Below are positions 1-8,367 of a stretch of 64,000 bases of DNA, one piece after another. The notes under the pieces were generated by a model. That model saw nothing but the letters and a program-made list of their open reading frames with translations, had not been told where the DNA came from and did no database searches. Origin of the DNA: Nesterenkonia alkaliphila (GTDB taxonomy: Bacteria > Actinomycetota > Actinomycetes > Actinomycetales > Micrococcaceae); NCBI RefSeq assembly GCF_009758175.1, contig NZ_WRPM01000097.1, positions 43,270 through 107,269 on the forward strand, written 5' to 3'. A program made the position numbers and the translations under genes. The number at the start of each line of letters is the position of its first letter. Positions within the stretch are counted from its first letter, which is position 1.

Positions 1-2
1 TG

Positions 3-185
3 GTGGAGCGGGAGCGCAGCACCCGGCCTCACCGCTATGCCGCCACGGCAACCCGTGAGGAGCACACGGTGGAGATGCTCAACGAAGTGCTTGGCACTGC
101 CCTTGATCGCGAGGCAGTCCTGGCCCGGTTCATCGGCAGCGTCTCAGAGAACGAGGCCGCCGCACTGCGCCGCATCCTCGGCTGA
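3..185 (+). CDS. BlaI/MecI/CopY-family transcriptional regulator, C-terminal fragment
   Basis: This is the last 60 residues of a gene that begins before the window, so the apparent GTG at base 3 is not a trustworthy start. The visible part has the pattern of the BlaI/MecI/CopY repressor C-terminus: an ERERSTRPHRYAATATREEH segment that ends the winged helix (the Y-x-A/P-x-x-T/S-R-E-E motif) and then the dimerisation helices LNEVLGTALDREAVLARFIGSVSENEAAALR. Family members are small dimeric DNA-binding repressors, often paired with an M48/M56 membrane peptidase. The partner gene, if any, would lie outside the window. The gene ends 5 bp before the convergent oleD stop codon. The family call is good; target and function are unknown. 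Confidence 0.72.
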   Translation: MERERSTRPHRYAATATREEHTVEMLNEVLGTALDREAVLARFIGSVSENEAAALRRILG

Positions 186-190
186 ACTGC

Positions 191-1228
191 TCAGACCACT
201 TTCCCGGTCCTGCGGATGTGCCGGGCCAGCTTGAGCAGTCCCTCATCAATGCTCACCGAAGGCTTCCAGTCCAATACCCGCTGAGTGTGCCGCTGGTCGA
301 ACCAGTGGGCGGTGGAAAGCTGCTCGGCCAGGAACTTGGTCATCGGCGGTTCATCTGCGTGCGGTCCGGTGACTGCCCAGATCTTTTCGATGGCAGCCCC
401 GGCGCCCTTGGCCAGCACCGGCGGCACCCGCAGCCTGGGCGGCTTGGCGCCACCTGCAGCGGCGATGCCCATCAGCAGCTCACCAATCGGCCTCGGCTCA
501 CCGTTGGTAACCACCAGTCGGCGCTGTTCAACCGGCAGGGCCGCGATGCTCGGCAGCCGCAGCAGCCCTGCGCTGAAGGCCTCCACGGCGTTATCGATGT
601 AGAGGGTGTCCACCAAGGGAGCCCCGGTGCCCAGCAGCGGCAGCCGCCCGGACTTGGCGCGGTCGATGATCCGTTTGGTCAGCTGACCGTCCCCGGGTCC
701 CCAGACCAGGTGCGGGCGCATGACCAGCACCTTCATGCCCACCTCGGCGCGGGATTCGGCGATCAGCTCCGCCTCGGCCTTGGTCTGCGCATAGTGGCCC
801 TCCGCCCGCTGAGGGTCAGCCGGCCCGGCTCCCACACCCACCAGGGAAGATCCGCCGTGCGCCACGGAGGGCGAGGAGACATAGAGGATATTGTCCACAC
901 CTGCGCTCCAGGCAGCGTCCAGCAGCCGTTCGGTACCGCCGATGTTGACCTGCTCAAACTCTTCACGGCGCCCCGAGACAGAGACTTTCGCCGCCATATG
1001 GATCACTGCGTCCTGACCCTCCACCGCAGCCCTGACTGCGTCAGGGTCGGTGAGCGATCCGCGGACCTCCCGCACGGAGCTCAGCCCGGAGGGGCTGCGC
1101 TGCAGGGTGCTGACCTGGTAGCCGAGCTCCGCCAGCCGGGCGGCCACACTGCGGCCCAGCAGCCCGGAGGCTCCGGTCACCAGAACTCTAGCCCCGGGAG
1201 TGATCCGCTGAGCATACTTCGGGCTCAT
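191..1228 (-). CDS. oleD: OleD: NAD(P)-dependent 2-alkyl-3-oxoalkanoate reductase
   Basis: This 345-residue extended short-chain dehydrogenase (3-beta-HSD/epimerase type) has a Rossmann motif GASGLLG at residues 19-25, a VSS active-site serine near 118-119 and a Y146-x3-K150 catalytic pair (YAQTK). In olefin biosynthesis OleD reduces the beta-keto acid made by OleA to a 2-alkyl-3-hydroxy acid, the substrate of OleC. The identification rests on its place as third gene of oleA-oleBC-oleD. Its ATG overlaps the oleBC stop by 4 bp (ATGA), so translation is coupled. The C-terminal part (about 230-345) is the substrate lobe of this superfamily. A steroid dehydrogenase or other epimerase would be considered without this context. 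Confidence 0.88.
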   Translation of the reverse strand: MSPKYAQRITPGARVLVTGASGLLGRSVAARLAELGYQVSTLQRSPSGLSSVREVRGSLTDPDAVRAAVEGQDAVIHMAAKVSVSGRREEFEQVNIGGTERLLDAAWSAGVDNILYVSSPSVAHGGSSLVGVGAGPADPQRAEGHYAQTKAEAELIAESRAEVGMKVLVMRPHLVWGPGDGQLTKRIIDRAKSGRLPLLGTGAPLVDTLYIDNAVEAFSAGLLRLPSIAALPVEQRRLVVTNGEPRPIGELLMGIAAAGGAKPPRLRVPPVLAKGAGAAIEKIWAVTGPHADEPPMTKFLAEQLSTAHWFDQRHTQRVLDWKPSVSIDEGLLKLARHIRRTGKVV

Positions 1229-3954
1229 GGTGTGTTCACCCGCCTTCCGGCCAGCACCTGCTCGGCCCAGCCGGCCAGCGCCGTGCGGTCGATCTTGGAA
1301 TTGTGCCGAATATCGGTGGGCAGCCGGTCCACCACCAGCACTGCGGAGACCGGCACCTCACTAGACGCCTCGCGCACTTGGCGGCTCACCTCAGGCTGAG
1401 CCAAGGGGGATGAGCCGAAGCCGAGTTCAGCACCGGAGGCAGGTTCCAGAACCACGACGACGGCCTGGGTTCCTGCCGGCCCCACCCCTACGGCGGCCGA
1501 GCGGCGCACCTGCGGCAGCGCATCCACCGGGGTCTCCACCACGCCTGGTCCCACCGGGCCGGCCGGGGTGGTGATCACATGCTGCACCCGGCCCTGGACC
1601 CAGAGCCTGCCCTCGGCGTCGAAGTGCCCCACGTCTCCGGTGCGATGCCAGAGCAGCTCCCGATAGCGGTCCCGCCTGGAGCGCAGATCAGTGTGCCATA
1701 GCCGGTCATAGCCGGCCTTCAAGTGAGCCGCGGAGACCACGATCTCACCCAGCTTGCCAGGAACGTTCTGCGGGTCCTGCAGCGTCTCGGCGGGCCGGCC
1801 CAGATCATCCAGGGGCGCCAGCGCGAAGACCACTCCCTCCACCGGGCGGCCCACGCAGACCCCGGGCTGTCCGGTGGCCATGGCCTGATGGATCTCAGGC
1901 CGGGTGATATCGGCCTGCAGCAGCCCCTCGGTCATCCCATACGGGGTGTGCAGCTCTGCGGTGGGGAACAGCTCCTGCACCCGGTCCAGCAGCTGAGGAT
2001 GCACCGGGGCGCCCGCGGAGAGCACCAGTCGAATCCCGGCCAGATCCTGGCGCTGCTGCTCGCTGAGCTCCCCGGCGGTGGCCACTACGTTGGCCAGAGC
2101 GGCAGGGGAGCCGAAGAACATGGTCGCCCGGCCCTCCCGCGCGGCGGCGGCCACTGCGGCCGCACTGAGGGTGGCAGGTTTGGTCACGGTCATGTCCGGG
2201 GTCACTGAGGTGGCCCCGATGGCCGGGCCCAGCAGAGCGAAGGGAGCGAAACCGGCGATCAGTGAGGCCCCGGGCTGGATGCTGAAGGTACTCCGCAGCA
2301 GGGCCACCAGTGCACCGAGCCTGGCATGTGTGTAGATCACTCCCTTGGCCGGTCCGGTGGACCCGGAGGTGAACAGCACGGCCGCCTGGTCCTCCCCGGC
2401 AGGCATCGGCACTGTGTCCAGCTGCGCTGAGCGGCCCCCGCGCAGCAGCCGCTGCACTGAGGCCTCCACCCCGGCAATCGCTGCCGCCCGCGGCGAGAGC
2501 GCGTCTACGCTGATCCGCCGTCCTGGCCAGCCCAGCGCGGCGGCTGCGGCCAGGCCGGGCTTCTCGCCGATCACCCAGTCGGGCCAGGCGCTGCGCACTG
2601 CTCGGGTGAGGCCTCTGAGACCCAGTCCGGCATCGGCGACCACTGCCACCGCGCCCAGCCGCAGACAGGCGTAGAGGATCACGGTGAGCTGGTTGCCCGG
2701 CTGGACCAGCAGGCTCACGCGGTCCCCGGATCGTACTCCGAGCTCGTGCAGCCCGGAGGCGAGCACCTCGACCTGCTCCTGCAGCTGGGCCCAGCTGAGC
2801 TGGCTGGCGCCGCTGTCCTTCAGCTCCACCACCGCCGGGGAGTCCCGGCGCCATGAGGCAGCCATCTGCGCCAGCTGCTGGTGCAGACCCATCACCTCTG
2901 CCGCCGGTGGGGGAGAGGAGGCAGCCGGGGCGGCGTCGTGCTGGAATTTCTGGTGCAACCAGGTGAAGAGCACCTCGGAGATGTTCCGGTCCTCGGCCAC
3001 CAAATGGCCTGCGCCCTCGAACCGGTGCAAGTCGGCACCTGGGAGCCGGTCCAGCAGATCGTGCAGGTAGCGGTCGCGAAACACCGGGTCCTTGGGGCCC
3101 CAGATCAGCAGCGCGGGCTTCTCCCACTCCCGCAGTCCTGCCGAGGCCTCCTCCAGGGCGGTGCGGGAGGAGTGCTGGGCCAGGGCTGGGATATCGGCCA
3201 CGAACCCGCCGATGCCGCCGCGGCCCAGCCGGGAGACGTAGGGGGCTCGGTATGCGGCCGAAACGTGGGGGTCCAGTCCGCCCTCGGCCAGGCTCAGCGT
3301 GGTGCGCAAGAAGGCGTCGGTGAGCACGGTGGCCGCCGGCAGCAGTCCGGGGGCCATCGCAGCGCGCAGAGCCGGCGGGACCGGCTCACCGGAGGGGTGG
3401 TCCACTGCAGTGTTGAGGGTGCTCACCGCGTCCACGCTGCTGCTGTGCCGCACCGCCCATGCCAGCGAGATGATGCCGCCCCAGTCATGGCCCAGGGTGA
3501 CAAGCGGCTGACCAGTGTCGATGTCTAGGGCATCAGCCAGTGCATCGAGGTCGTCCAGGCGCTGCTCGAGTCGGCGGTAGCTGGGCGCACCGGCGGCCGG
3601 CGGCTCCGGGTGGGCCAGCCGGTCGGAGAAGCCCATGTCCAGCTGGTCGGGGGCGATCACCCGCCATGCGCTGCCGGGCTCGGCCCGCTCAAGCGAGGCA
3701 GCGATCACCCCGCGCCACAGATAGGACCAGGTGGGGTTACCGTGCAGGGCCAGGATGGTCCCGGTGGGCTTGATGCCGCGCTCGGCGAGCACCGGCCCGG
3801 TGTCCAAGACATGAAAGGTATGCGGTCCGCCCGGGGACTTCGCCTCCACCAGCCGGGACCAGGTGGAGGCCAGGCCGGGCAGCGGGGTGCTGGTCAGGGC
3901 CTGATGGGGCAGTCTGGCTCGGTTCGCGGGGACAGGGCGCCACCAGCTCACCAT
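1225..3954 (-). CDS. oleBC: OleBC fusion: beta-lactone decarboxylase plus beta-lactone synthetase
   Basis: This is a 909-residue two-domain protein. Residues about 40-335 are an alpha/beta hydrolase of the haloalkane-dehalogenase type: HGNPTWSYLW at 71-80, nucleophile Asp157 in GHDWGG, Asp289 in WGPKDP and His317 in GAGH. Residues about 355-909 are an acyl-adenylating enzyme with the phosphate-binding motif LFTSGSTGPAKGV at 527-539, TPYGMTEG, an HRTGDVGHFD motif and a C-terminal lysine in NSKID. OleC converts the beta-hydroxy acid to a cis-beta-lactone using ATP, and OleB decarboxylates it to a cis-olefin. Separate OleB and OleC are usual in Gram-negatives, while the fusion is typical of actinobacteria. 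I chose the ATG at 3954, which overlaps the oleA stop by 7 bp; an upstream in-frame start at 4002 lies inside oleA and is unlikely. Confidence 0.92.
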   Translation of the reverse strand: MVSWWRPVPANRARLPHQALTSTPLPGLASTWSRLVEAKSPGGPHTFHVLDTGPVLAERGIKPTGTILALHGNPTWSYLWRGVIAASLERAEPGSAWRVIAPDQLDMGFSDRLAHPEPPAAGAPSYRRLEQRLDDLDALADALDIDTGQPLVTLGHDWGGIISLAWAVRHSSSVDAVSTLNTAVDHPSGEPVPPALRAAMAPGLLPAATVLTDAFLRTTLSLAEGGLDPHVSAAYRAPYVSRLGRGGIGGFVADIPALAQHSSRTALEEASAGLREWEKPALLIWGPKDPVFRDRYLHDLLDRLPGADLHRFEGAGHLVAEDRNISEVLFTWLHQKFQHDAAPAASSPPPAAEVMGLHQQLAQMAASWRRDSPAVVELKDSGASQLSWAQLQEQVEVLASGLHELGVRSGDRVSLLVQPGNQLTVILYACLRLGAVAVVADAGLGLRGLTRAVRSAWPDWVIGEKPGLAAAAALGWPGRRISVDALSPRAAAIAGVEASVQRLLRGGRSAQLDTVPMPAGEDQAAVLFTSGSTGPAKGVIYTHARLGALVALLRSTFSIQPGASLIAGFAPFALLGPAIGATSVTPDMTVTKPATLSAAAVAAAAREGRATMFFGSPAALANVVATAGELSEQQRQDLAGIRLVLSAGAPVHPQLLDRVQELFPTAELHTPYGMTEGLLQADITRPEIHQAMATGQPGVCVGRPVEGVVFALAPLDDLGRPAETLQDPQNVPGKLGEIVVSAAHLKAGYDRLWHTDLRSRRDRYRELLWHRTGDVGHFDAEGRLWVQGRVQHVITTPAGPVGPGVVETPVDALPQVRRSAAVGVGPAGTQAVVVVLEPASGAELGFGSSPLAQPEVSRQVREASSEVPVSAVLVVDRLPTDIRHNSKIDRTALAGWAEQVLAGRRVNTP

Positions 3955-4991
3955 TGGATCTCCACCATGGCGGTGTTGAGGCCTGAACCCACGCCCATAC
4001 ACAGCACCCGGGAACCGGTGCGCAGCCGCTCGGCCTCGCGGGCCAAGGTGATCGGCAGCGAGGCCGGGCCCACATTGCCCAGCTCGGGATAAGTGACCGG
4101 GACACGCTTCTTGTCCAGTTTGGCTGCCTTGATGATGGAGGAGGTGTGCAGTTGGGAGACCTGGTGGGTCACATAGGCATCCATCTGCTGCCAGTCGAAA
4201 TGAGCCTTGGCATCGTCCCAGGCATCCATCACCAGCTCCAGGCCCCCGTCGAGCAGGCCGCGGGCATCGGTGAACATGCCGTGGTGGTCACCCACGCAGA
4301 GTCCGTGGTGCTGGGTGGCCGCGCGGGTGACCCCACCAATGATCCGGTGGCCCTCCGGATGCGCATCGGCAGGTCCGATCACCGCTGCGGCTGCCCCGCA
4401 GCCCAGGGTCAGGGAGGCGAACTCGCTCATAAAGTCATCCCGGGAGAGGTTGTCGTCCAGGGAGTTGATGCGCTTCACGGTGGCATCTTGGACCTTCCGT
4501 GCGTCCTCGCCATTGACGATGAGCGCATAGCGGGCCTGGCCGGCGTCAATCAGGGTGCTGGCCAGGGTCATCGCGTTGACGAACCCCAGGCAGGCATTGG
4601 TGATGTCGAAGTTCATCGCTGAGCTCGGCAGTCCCAGGTCGTGGTGAATGCCCACGGCCACACTGGGCTCCAGATGCTCGCGGGTCACTGAGGTGTTGAT
4701 CATCACGGTGATCTCGGAGGGATCCACGCCGGCAGCACTGAGCGCTTTGCGCCCGGCCTCCACCGTGGCGGCGCGCACCTCACCGTCTGCCCGCCAGTTC
4801 CGCCGCGCTTTGACCCCTGCCACCCGCTGCAGCAGCCCGGTGGGCAGCCGCAGCCGCTTCAGGGCGTCTGCCAGTCTGCGGTCGAGCTCCTTGGAGGTCA
4901 GCACCTCCGGGGCCTCCACCTCCGCCACCGAGAGCAGAGCAGCATTGCGGTGATGGAACGTGGCATTTCCGTCGGCCTGGGTTTGCAGCAC
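3948..4991 (-). CDS. oleA: OleA: thiolase-superfamily acyl-CoA head-to-head condensing enzyme
   Basis: OleA joins two fatty acyl-CoAs by non-decarboxylative Claisen condensation to a 2-alkyl-3-ketoacid, the first step of long-chain olefin synthesis. The sequence has the thiolase/KAS III fold signature: nucleophile Cys134 in NACLGF, a catalytic His in THQVSQLHTSS, and YPELGNVGPAS with the conserved Asn. It ends in the typical GSGLNTAMVEIQW. I prefer the GTG at 4991 (347 residues, the usual OleA size) because a GATAAT -10 box lies exactly 6 bp upstream, the leaderless pattern seen across this window, and because the conserved GNATF start of the family follows immediately. A longer GTG start at 5060 would give 370 residues. 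It is the first gene of the oleA-oleBC-oleD operon. Confidence 0.88.
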   Translation of the reverse strand: MLQTQADGNATFHHRNAALLSVAEVEAPEVLTSKELDRRLADALKRLRLPTGLLQRVAGVKARRNWRADGEVRAATVEAGRKALSAAGVDPSEITVMINTSVTREHLEPSVAVGIHHDLGLPSSAMNFDITNACLGFVNAMTLASTLIDAGQARYALIVNGEDARKVQDATVKRINSLDDNLSRDDFMSEFASLTLGCGAAAAVIGPADAHPEGHRIIGGVTRAATQHHGLCVGDHHGMFTDARGLLDGGLELVMDAWDDAKAHFDWQQMDAYVTHQVSQLHTSSIIKAAKLDKKRVPVTYPELGNVGPASLPITLAREAERLRTGSRVLCMGVGSGLNTAMVEIQW

Positions 4992-4997
4992 CGCTCC

Positions 4998-5003
4998 ATT
5001 ATC
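4998..5003 (-). promoter_or_regulatory. Leaderless -10 box of oleA
   Basis: GATAAT on the minus strand (one mismatch to TATAAT) lies 6 bp before a GTG at 4991. It predicts that the ole operon transcript begins at or next to that GTG. Confidence 0.55.
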
Positions 5004-5069
5004 CCGAATCAGACCTGTGCCCGCGAATCGTGACTCCGCGTCTCGAAAATACTCGAGCACGCTCAGCGC

Positions 5070-5075
5070 TACTAT
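5070..5075 (+). promoter_or_regulatory. Leaderless -10 box of the DUF5998 gene
   Basis: TACTAT lies 8 bp before the ATG at 5084 (and 2 bp before an in-frame ATG at 5078). The spacing fits transcription starting at the 5084 ATG. No clear -35 hexamer is visible. Confidence 0.5.
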
Positions 5076-5083
5076 GGATGGCT

Positions 5084-5698
5084 ATGGGCACATCCACTGT
5101 CTCGCTGAAGACGGCCATCGACCGCGGAGGGTTCTACCCCTCCCTGGTGCATCACACTGTCACCGAAGCCCTGGACGGGCGCGACCCGGAGCAGCAGATC
5201 GTCCATGTGGACACCCATTTCGACTATGAGGAGGTCCACCGGCACATCACCGTGCTGGTACTGGCCGAGGACGTCATGGTGGTGGCTCATCTGGACGACC
5301 ACGACGCAGAGGACGACGCCGCCCCCCACCCGGAGAACACCCGGACGGACTCACCTGCCGAGGTGGTAGCGAGGATCTCCACCGAGGTGGTGCCGGTGGG
5401 GCGCATCCGCTCGCTGATTCTCTCCGAGGTGCACCGCCAGCCGGACCGCTTCGACCCCCAGCGCGGCCTGGCCGAGGTAACCCTGAACATCAACTGGACC
5501 GGGGGCGCCCGGTTCGACTCGATGCCGGCCGACTGCGGCAACCCCGAGTGCATGGCCGATCATGGGGACACCGGCAGCTTCGTGCCCGAGGACATCACCC
5601 TGCGGATCGCCGCCACCGCAGAGGGGGATACCGCGGTGGACGAGGCACGCGGCTTTGTCCGGGCGCTGCGCCGGGCCTGCGTGAAGTATGCCCGCTGA
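5084..5698 (+). CDS. DUF5998 family protein
   Basis: This 204-residue soluble protein has no signal peptide or membrane segment. It resembles the actinobacterial DUF5998 family, whose members sit next to an alkaline-phosphatase-fold phosphodiesterase, as here. Visible features are a conserved N-terminus (SLKTAIDRGGFYPSLVHHTV), a stretch VGRIRSLILSEVHRQPDRF around 102-121 and an N-I-N-W-T motif. The region CGNPECMADHG has two Cys and one His but is not a complete zinc site by itself. The function is unknown. Its end overlaps the next gene by 11 bp, so the two are translationally coupled. Start chosen at ATG 5084 from the -10 spacing; ATG 5078 would add two residues. Confidence 0.75.
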   Translation: MGTSTVSLKTAIDRGGFYPSLVHHTVTEALDGRDPEQQIVHVDTHFDYEEVHRHITVLVLAEDVMVVAHLDDHDAEDDAAPHPENTRTDSPAEVVARISTEVVPVGRIRSLILSEVHRQPDRFDPQRGLAEVTLNINWTGGARFDSMPADCGNPECMADHGDTGSFVPEDITLRIAATAEGDTAVDEARGFVRALRRACVKYAR

Positions 5699-6893
5699 AC
5701 TCCCGGCCGCACCTGACTATCAGAACAGGCACCTGCGGCATGTGCTGAGCTCGGCGGCGGCGGCCCTAGGCCTGAGCGGCTTTGAGAACCGGCTCGGTCT
5801 GCCCCAGGCCAGTATTACCGTGGTGATCCTGGCTGATGGACTGGGCGAGGAGAACCTCGCCTCCCACACCGGCCATGCCCGCTTCCTGGCCTCTGCCTGG
5901 CGCACATCCAGTACGGCTAGGGTGCTGGACTGCGGGGCCCCGGCCACCACCGCATGCTCGCTGGCCTCACTCGGCACCGGCCTGCCCCCCGGGGAGCACG
6001 GCCTGATCGGCTATGACCTTTATGCCCCGCCCCTGAACCGGGTGGTCAACCAACTGGGCGGCTGGCCCGATGACCTGGACCCTGCAGTCTGGCAGCCGCA
6101 TCCCACAGTGCTGCAGCAGGCGGTTGCGGCCGGGGCGCAGGTGGCCACGGTCTCGCGCACGGAGTTCCGCTCCTCGGCCCTGACCCGGGCCGCCCTGCAG
6201 CACAGCGGTGACTTTCTGGGGGCCGGCACCCTGGAGGCCCGGTTCGCCGCTGCAGCGGAGTGGATCGAGGCCCAGCGGCCCCGGGGCAGCCGGCAGGGTC
6301 CACCCGTGCCCCTGATGGTGTACCTGTATGTGGATGAGATCGACGACGCCGGGCATGAGTTCGGGGTGGACTCCGCCCAGTGGCGCGGGCATCTGGAGGA
6401 TCTTGACGCAGCCGCAGCGAGGTTCGCCCGCCGCTGCTCCGAACGCTTCGGGGAGCAGGTCAGTATTCTGCTGACCGCTGACCATGGGATGGTGGATGTG
6501 GCGGAACCGGACCGGATCGACATCAGCGACCGGGCAGACCTGCTGGCTGGTGTGGCGGATACCGGCGGCGATCCCCGGATGATGTATCTCTATGCTGAGC
6601 CCGGCCAGGATGCCGCGGAGCTCGCGCAGCGCTGGCGTAGTGAGTTCGGAGACTCAGCCTGGGTACTCACCCGTGCTGAGGCGGTGGAGGCCGGCTGGTT
6701 CGGACCGGTTCAGCAGCAGGTGCTGCAGCGGATCGGGGATGTGATCATCGCGGTGCACGCCCCTATCGGCATCTACCACATCGCCCGCACCGGGAGGCAC
6801 TTCCTGAAGATGGTGGGGCTGCACGGCTCGATCACCGAGGCGGAGCGGCAGGTCCCGATGCTGGAGCTCACCGGTAGAGCCTTCGCCCCATAG
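5688..6893 (+). CDS. Alkaline-phosphatase-fold nucleotide pyrophosphatase/phosphodiesterase family protein
   Basis: This 401-residue protein of the type I phosphodiesterase/nucleotide pyrophosphatase (AlkP-fold) superfamily should bind two metal ions. Motifs: VVILADGLGEEN with metal-binding Asp50, the nucleophile region APATTACSLASLGTG with Thr87/Thr88, VDEIDDAGHEFG (Asp and His ligands) and LTADHGMVD (Asp-His ligands). There is no signal peptide or transmembrane helix, so it is probably cytoplasmic. The natural substrate cannot be read from the sequence; nucleotides or phosphodiesters are the family norm. It is coupled to the upstream DUF5998 gene by an 11-bp overlap. Confidence 0.82.
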   Translation: MPAELPAAPDYQNRHLRHVLSSAAAALGLSGFENRLGLPQASITVVILADGLGEENLASHTGHARFLASAWRTSSTARVLDCGAPATTACSLASLGTGLPPGEHGLIGYDLYAPPLNRVVNQLGGWPDDLDPAVWQPHPTVLQQAVAAGAQVATVSRTEFRSSALTRAALQHSGDFLGAGTLEARFAAAAEWIEAQRPRGSRQGPPVPLMVYLYVDEIDDAGHEFGVDSAQWRGHLEDLDAAAARFARRCSERFGEQVSILLTADHGMVDVAEPDRIDISDRADLLAGVADTGGDPRMMYLYAEPGQDAAELAQRWRSEFGDSAWVLTRAEAVEAGWFGPVQQQVLQRIGDVIIAVHAPIGIYHIARTGRHFLKMVGLHGSITEAERQVPMLELTGRAFAP

Positions 6894-6920
6894 GCCGGGC
6901 CCGCAAAACTCAGTCCTCTC

Positions 6921-6938
6921 GCTCGGCTCACGCCGAGC
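6921..6938. terminator. Short GC hairpin between convergent genes
   Basis: GCTCGGC and GCCGAGC form a 7-bp stem with a TCAC loop between the convergent phosphodiesterase and sepH genes. No U-run follows, so it is only a weak candidate terminator. Its core shares CTCGGCTC with the repeats at 8675 and 63965. Confidence 0.35.
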
Positions 6939-6963
6939 TTCACACCTGAAATGGCGGCAAAGC

Positions 6964-8133
6964 TCAGTCTTTGCTGCCGAAGAGGATGTCATCCCATCGG
7001 GGCATGGCCGGGCGGCGGCTTGAGGATCTGCGCTTCTTGGGCTCTTCCTCGGCGGGCTGGTCAGATTCGCTCTCCGCTGGCGGATCGCCGGATTCCTCGT
7101 AGCTGAATCCCCAGGCATCTGTACCGCGCTCGGACTCAGCTGAATCCGACTCCTGCGCATCAGGCTCATCGTTCTGCTCGAGGCCCTCGCCGAGCCCCGG
7201 GAGGGTCTCTTCAGCCGCTGGGGAGGGCTTAGCGGGCCGGGCAGACTGCCCCTGTTCGTCCCGGGTCAGCAGAGTGGCCAGTTTGTCGTCACCGGACTCA
7301 TCGGTGCCCAGGCGCTGGCCGCGGCGGGCGCGCAGTATCTCCAGCAGATCCTCATGCCCGGCGCCGTCTGCCCCTTCCACGGGGGTGCGGCGGGCAACTG
7401 ATGGGCTGCGCGGAGCAGGGGAGGCCGCGGCGTCGTCGTCCACGTCGAAAGGCTCATCCACCGGCGCCAGTCTCCGGCCGCGAGCGGCACTGCGCCCCGG
7501 GGCAGCCGGTAGGGAGCTGAGCGACTCGGCCCATTTGTTCTCCGGGCGCACAGTACGCCCAGCGGGGTCGAAAACCCATTCGGCCGGCGGCTTCTGGCCG
7601 ATGCCGGCGGCATGGGTCTCGGAGCTGCCGGGGTCAAAATTGCAGACTACGGCCCACAGGCCGTCCTCACGGCGCCAGGCGTCCCAGCTCATCGTGCTCA
7701 GAGCAACTCCGGCGGCTCGCAGCCGGACTTTGACCATCGCCTCAAGAGTGGCCGGGGCATCGCCGAAGGCCATCCGGTGCGCCTCGGCGCTGGAGGCCCG
7801 GGCCACCACCGTCTGCCGGGCCCGGCCGGCGAAGTAGGCCCGCTCGTCAGCCACCGGCCCTGCATAACGCAGCACGTGCTGCCGGCTCAGTCCGGAGGCC
7901 TCCACCACCTGCTCCAAGGTGGCGCCGGCCCGCAGCCGAGCCTGGATATCCCGCGGGGAGAGCCTGGCGGAGGGCTTCTGGGCCGCTGCGGCCGCATCGG
8001 AGGCCGCCCGGGCAACTGCAGTGCGCAGCGCCTGGTCGATGTTCAGGGCATACTCGTTTCCGGAGTCGTCGGAGAGCAGCAGGCGAGGGGTCCGGCTCTC
8101 AGCGTCGACCCCCACGATCCGCAGATCCTGCAT
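6964..8133 (-). CDS. sepH: SepH: FtsZ-regulating septation protein
   Basis: This 389-residue protein has the actinobacterial SepH architecture. An N-terminal DUF3071 domain (about 1-165, starting MQDLRIVGVDAESRTPRLLL) contains a helix-turn-helix-like stretch SPRDIQARLRAGATLEQVVEASGLSRQHVLRYAGPV. A long acidic, Pro/Ser/Glu-rich disordered middle follows, and the C-terminus is basic (KKRRSSSRRPAMPRW). SepH binds FtsZ directly and promotes its assembly during cell division in actinobacteria. The start at 8133 has a good ribosome-binding site (GGAGGA). The gene is transcribed divergently from the DUF4193 gene across a 234-bp spacer. Confidence 0.88.
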   Translation of the reverse strand: MQDLRIVGVDAESRTPRLLLSDDSGNEYALNIDQALRTAVARAASDAAAAAQKPSARLSPRDIQARLRAGATLEQVVEASGLSRQHVLRYAGPVADERAYFAGRARQTVVARASSAEAHRMAFGDAPATLEAMVKVRLRAAGVALSTMSWDAWRREDGLWAVVCNFDPGSSETHAAGIGQKPPAEWVFDPAGRTVRPENKWAESLSSLPAAPGRSAARGRRLAPVDEPFDVDDDAAASPAPRSPSVARRTPVEGADGAGHEDLLEILRARRGQRLGTDESGDDKLATLLTRDEQGQSARPAKPSPAAEETLPGLGEGLEQNDEPDAQESDSAESERGTDAWGFSYEESGDPPAESESDQPAEEEPKKRRSSSRRPAMPRWDDILFGSKD

Positions 8134-8367
8134 CAGCAGCGTCCTCCGTTGTCAGCAATTCACAGTTCTTTCGGGCCACTGTATCGCGGCCGGGCAGACA
8201 GGCACCCGGGCGGCTCAACCCCGCCTGGAAGGATTCCTGCTTGGAATATGACGGCCCCGATTTGTCAGGCGGGTCCCGATACGACACAATCTGTGCGAAC
8301 TTAAACGTCTGCTCAGGCCGCACCGACCTGGGCCACAGACGTAGGAACCACCATTGGAGCACCTGCT
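8134..8367. other. Divergent intergenic region between sepH and the DUF4193 gene
   Basis: This 234-bp gap is the longest gene-free stretch. It holds a sigma70-type promoter for the DUF4193 gene (8262-8290) and a possible -10 for sepH on the minus strand (TACAGT, 8178-8183). The small palindrome GGAAGGATTCC near 8228 is the only other structure I see. Confidence 0.6.
8262..8290 (+). promoter_or_regulatory. Sigma70-type promoter upstream of the DUF4193 gene
   Basis: TTGTCA (8262-8267), a 17-bp spacer and CACAAT (8285-8290) make a good housekeeping promoter. It implies a leader of about 70 nt before the ATG at 8368. Confidence 0.5.

Noticed and set aside
37..234. Open frame overlapping the BlaI-like fragment
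   Set aside because: It overlaps the recognisable regulator tail and oleD and shows no family features; it is a frame shadow in high-GC DNA.
218..1399. Long plus-strand open frame opposite oleD
   Set aside because: A 393-codon antisense frame caused by high GC3 in oleD; its translation is rich in Pro, His and Gly without domain features.
1895..3127. 410-codon frame inside oleBC on the same strand
   Set aside because: A frame-shifted reading of the oleBC gene, rich in Arg, Gly and Pro; oleBC itself has all motifs in its own frame.
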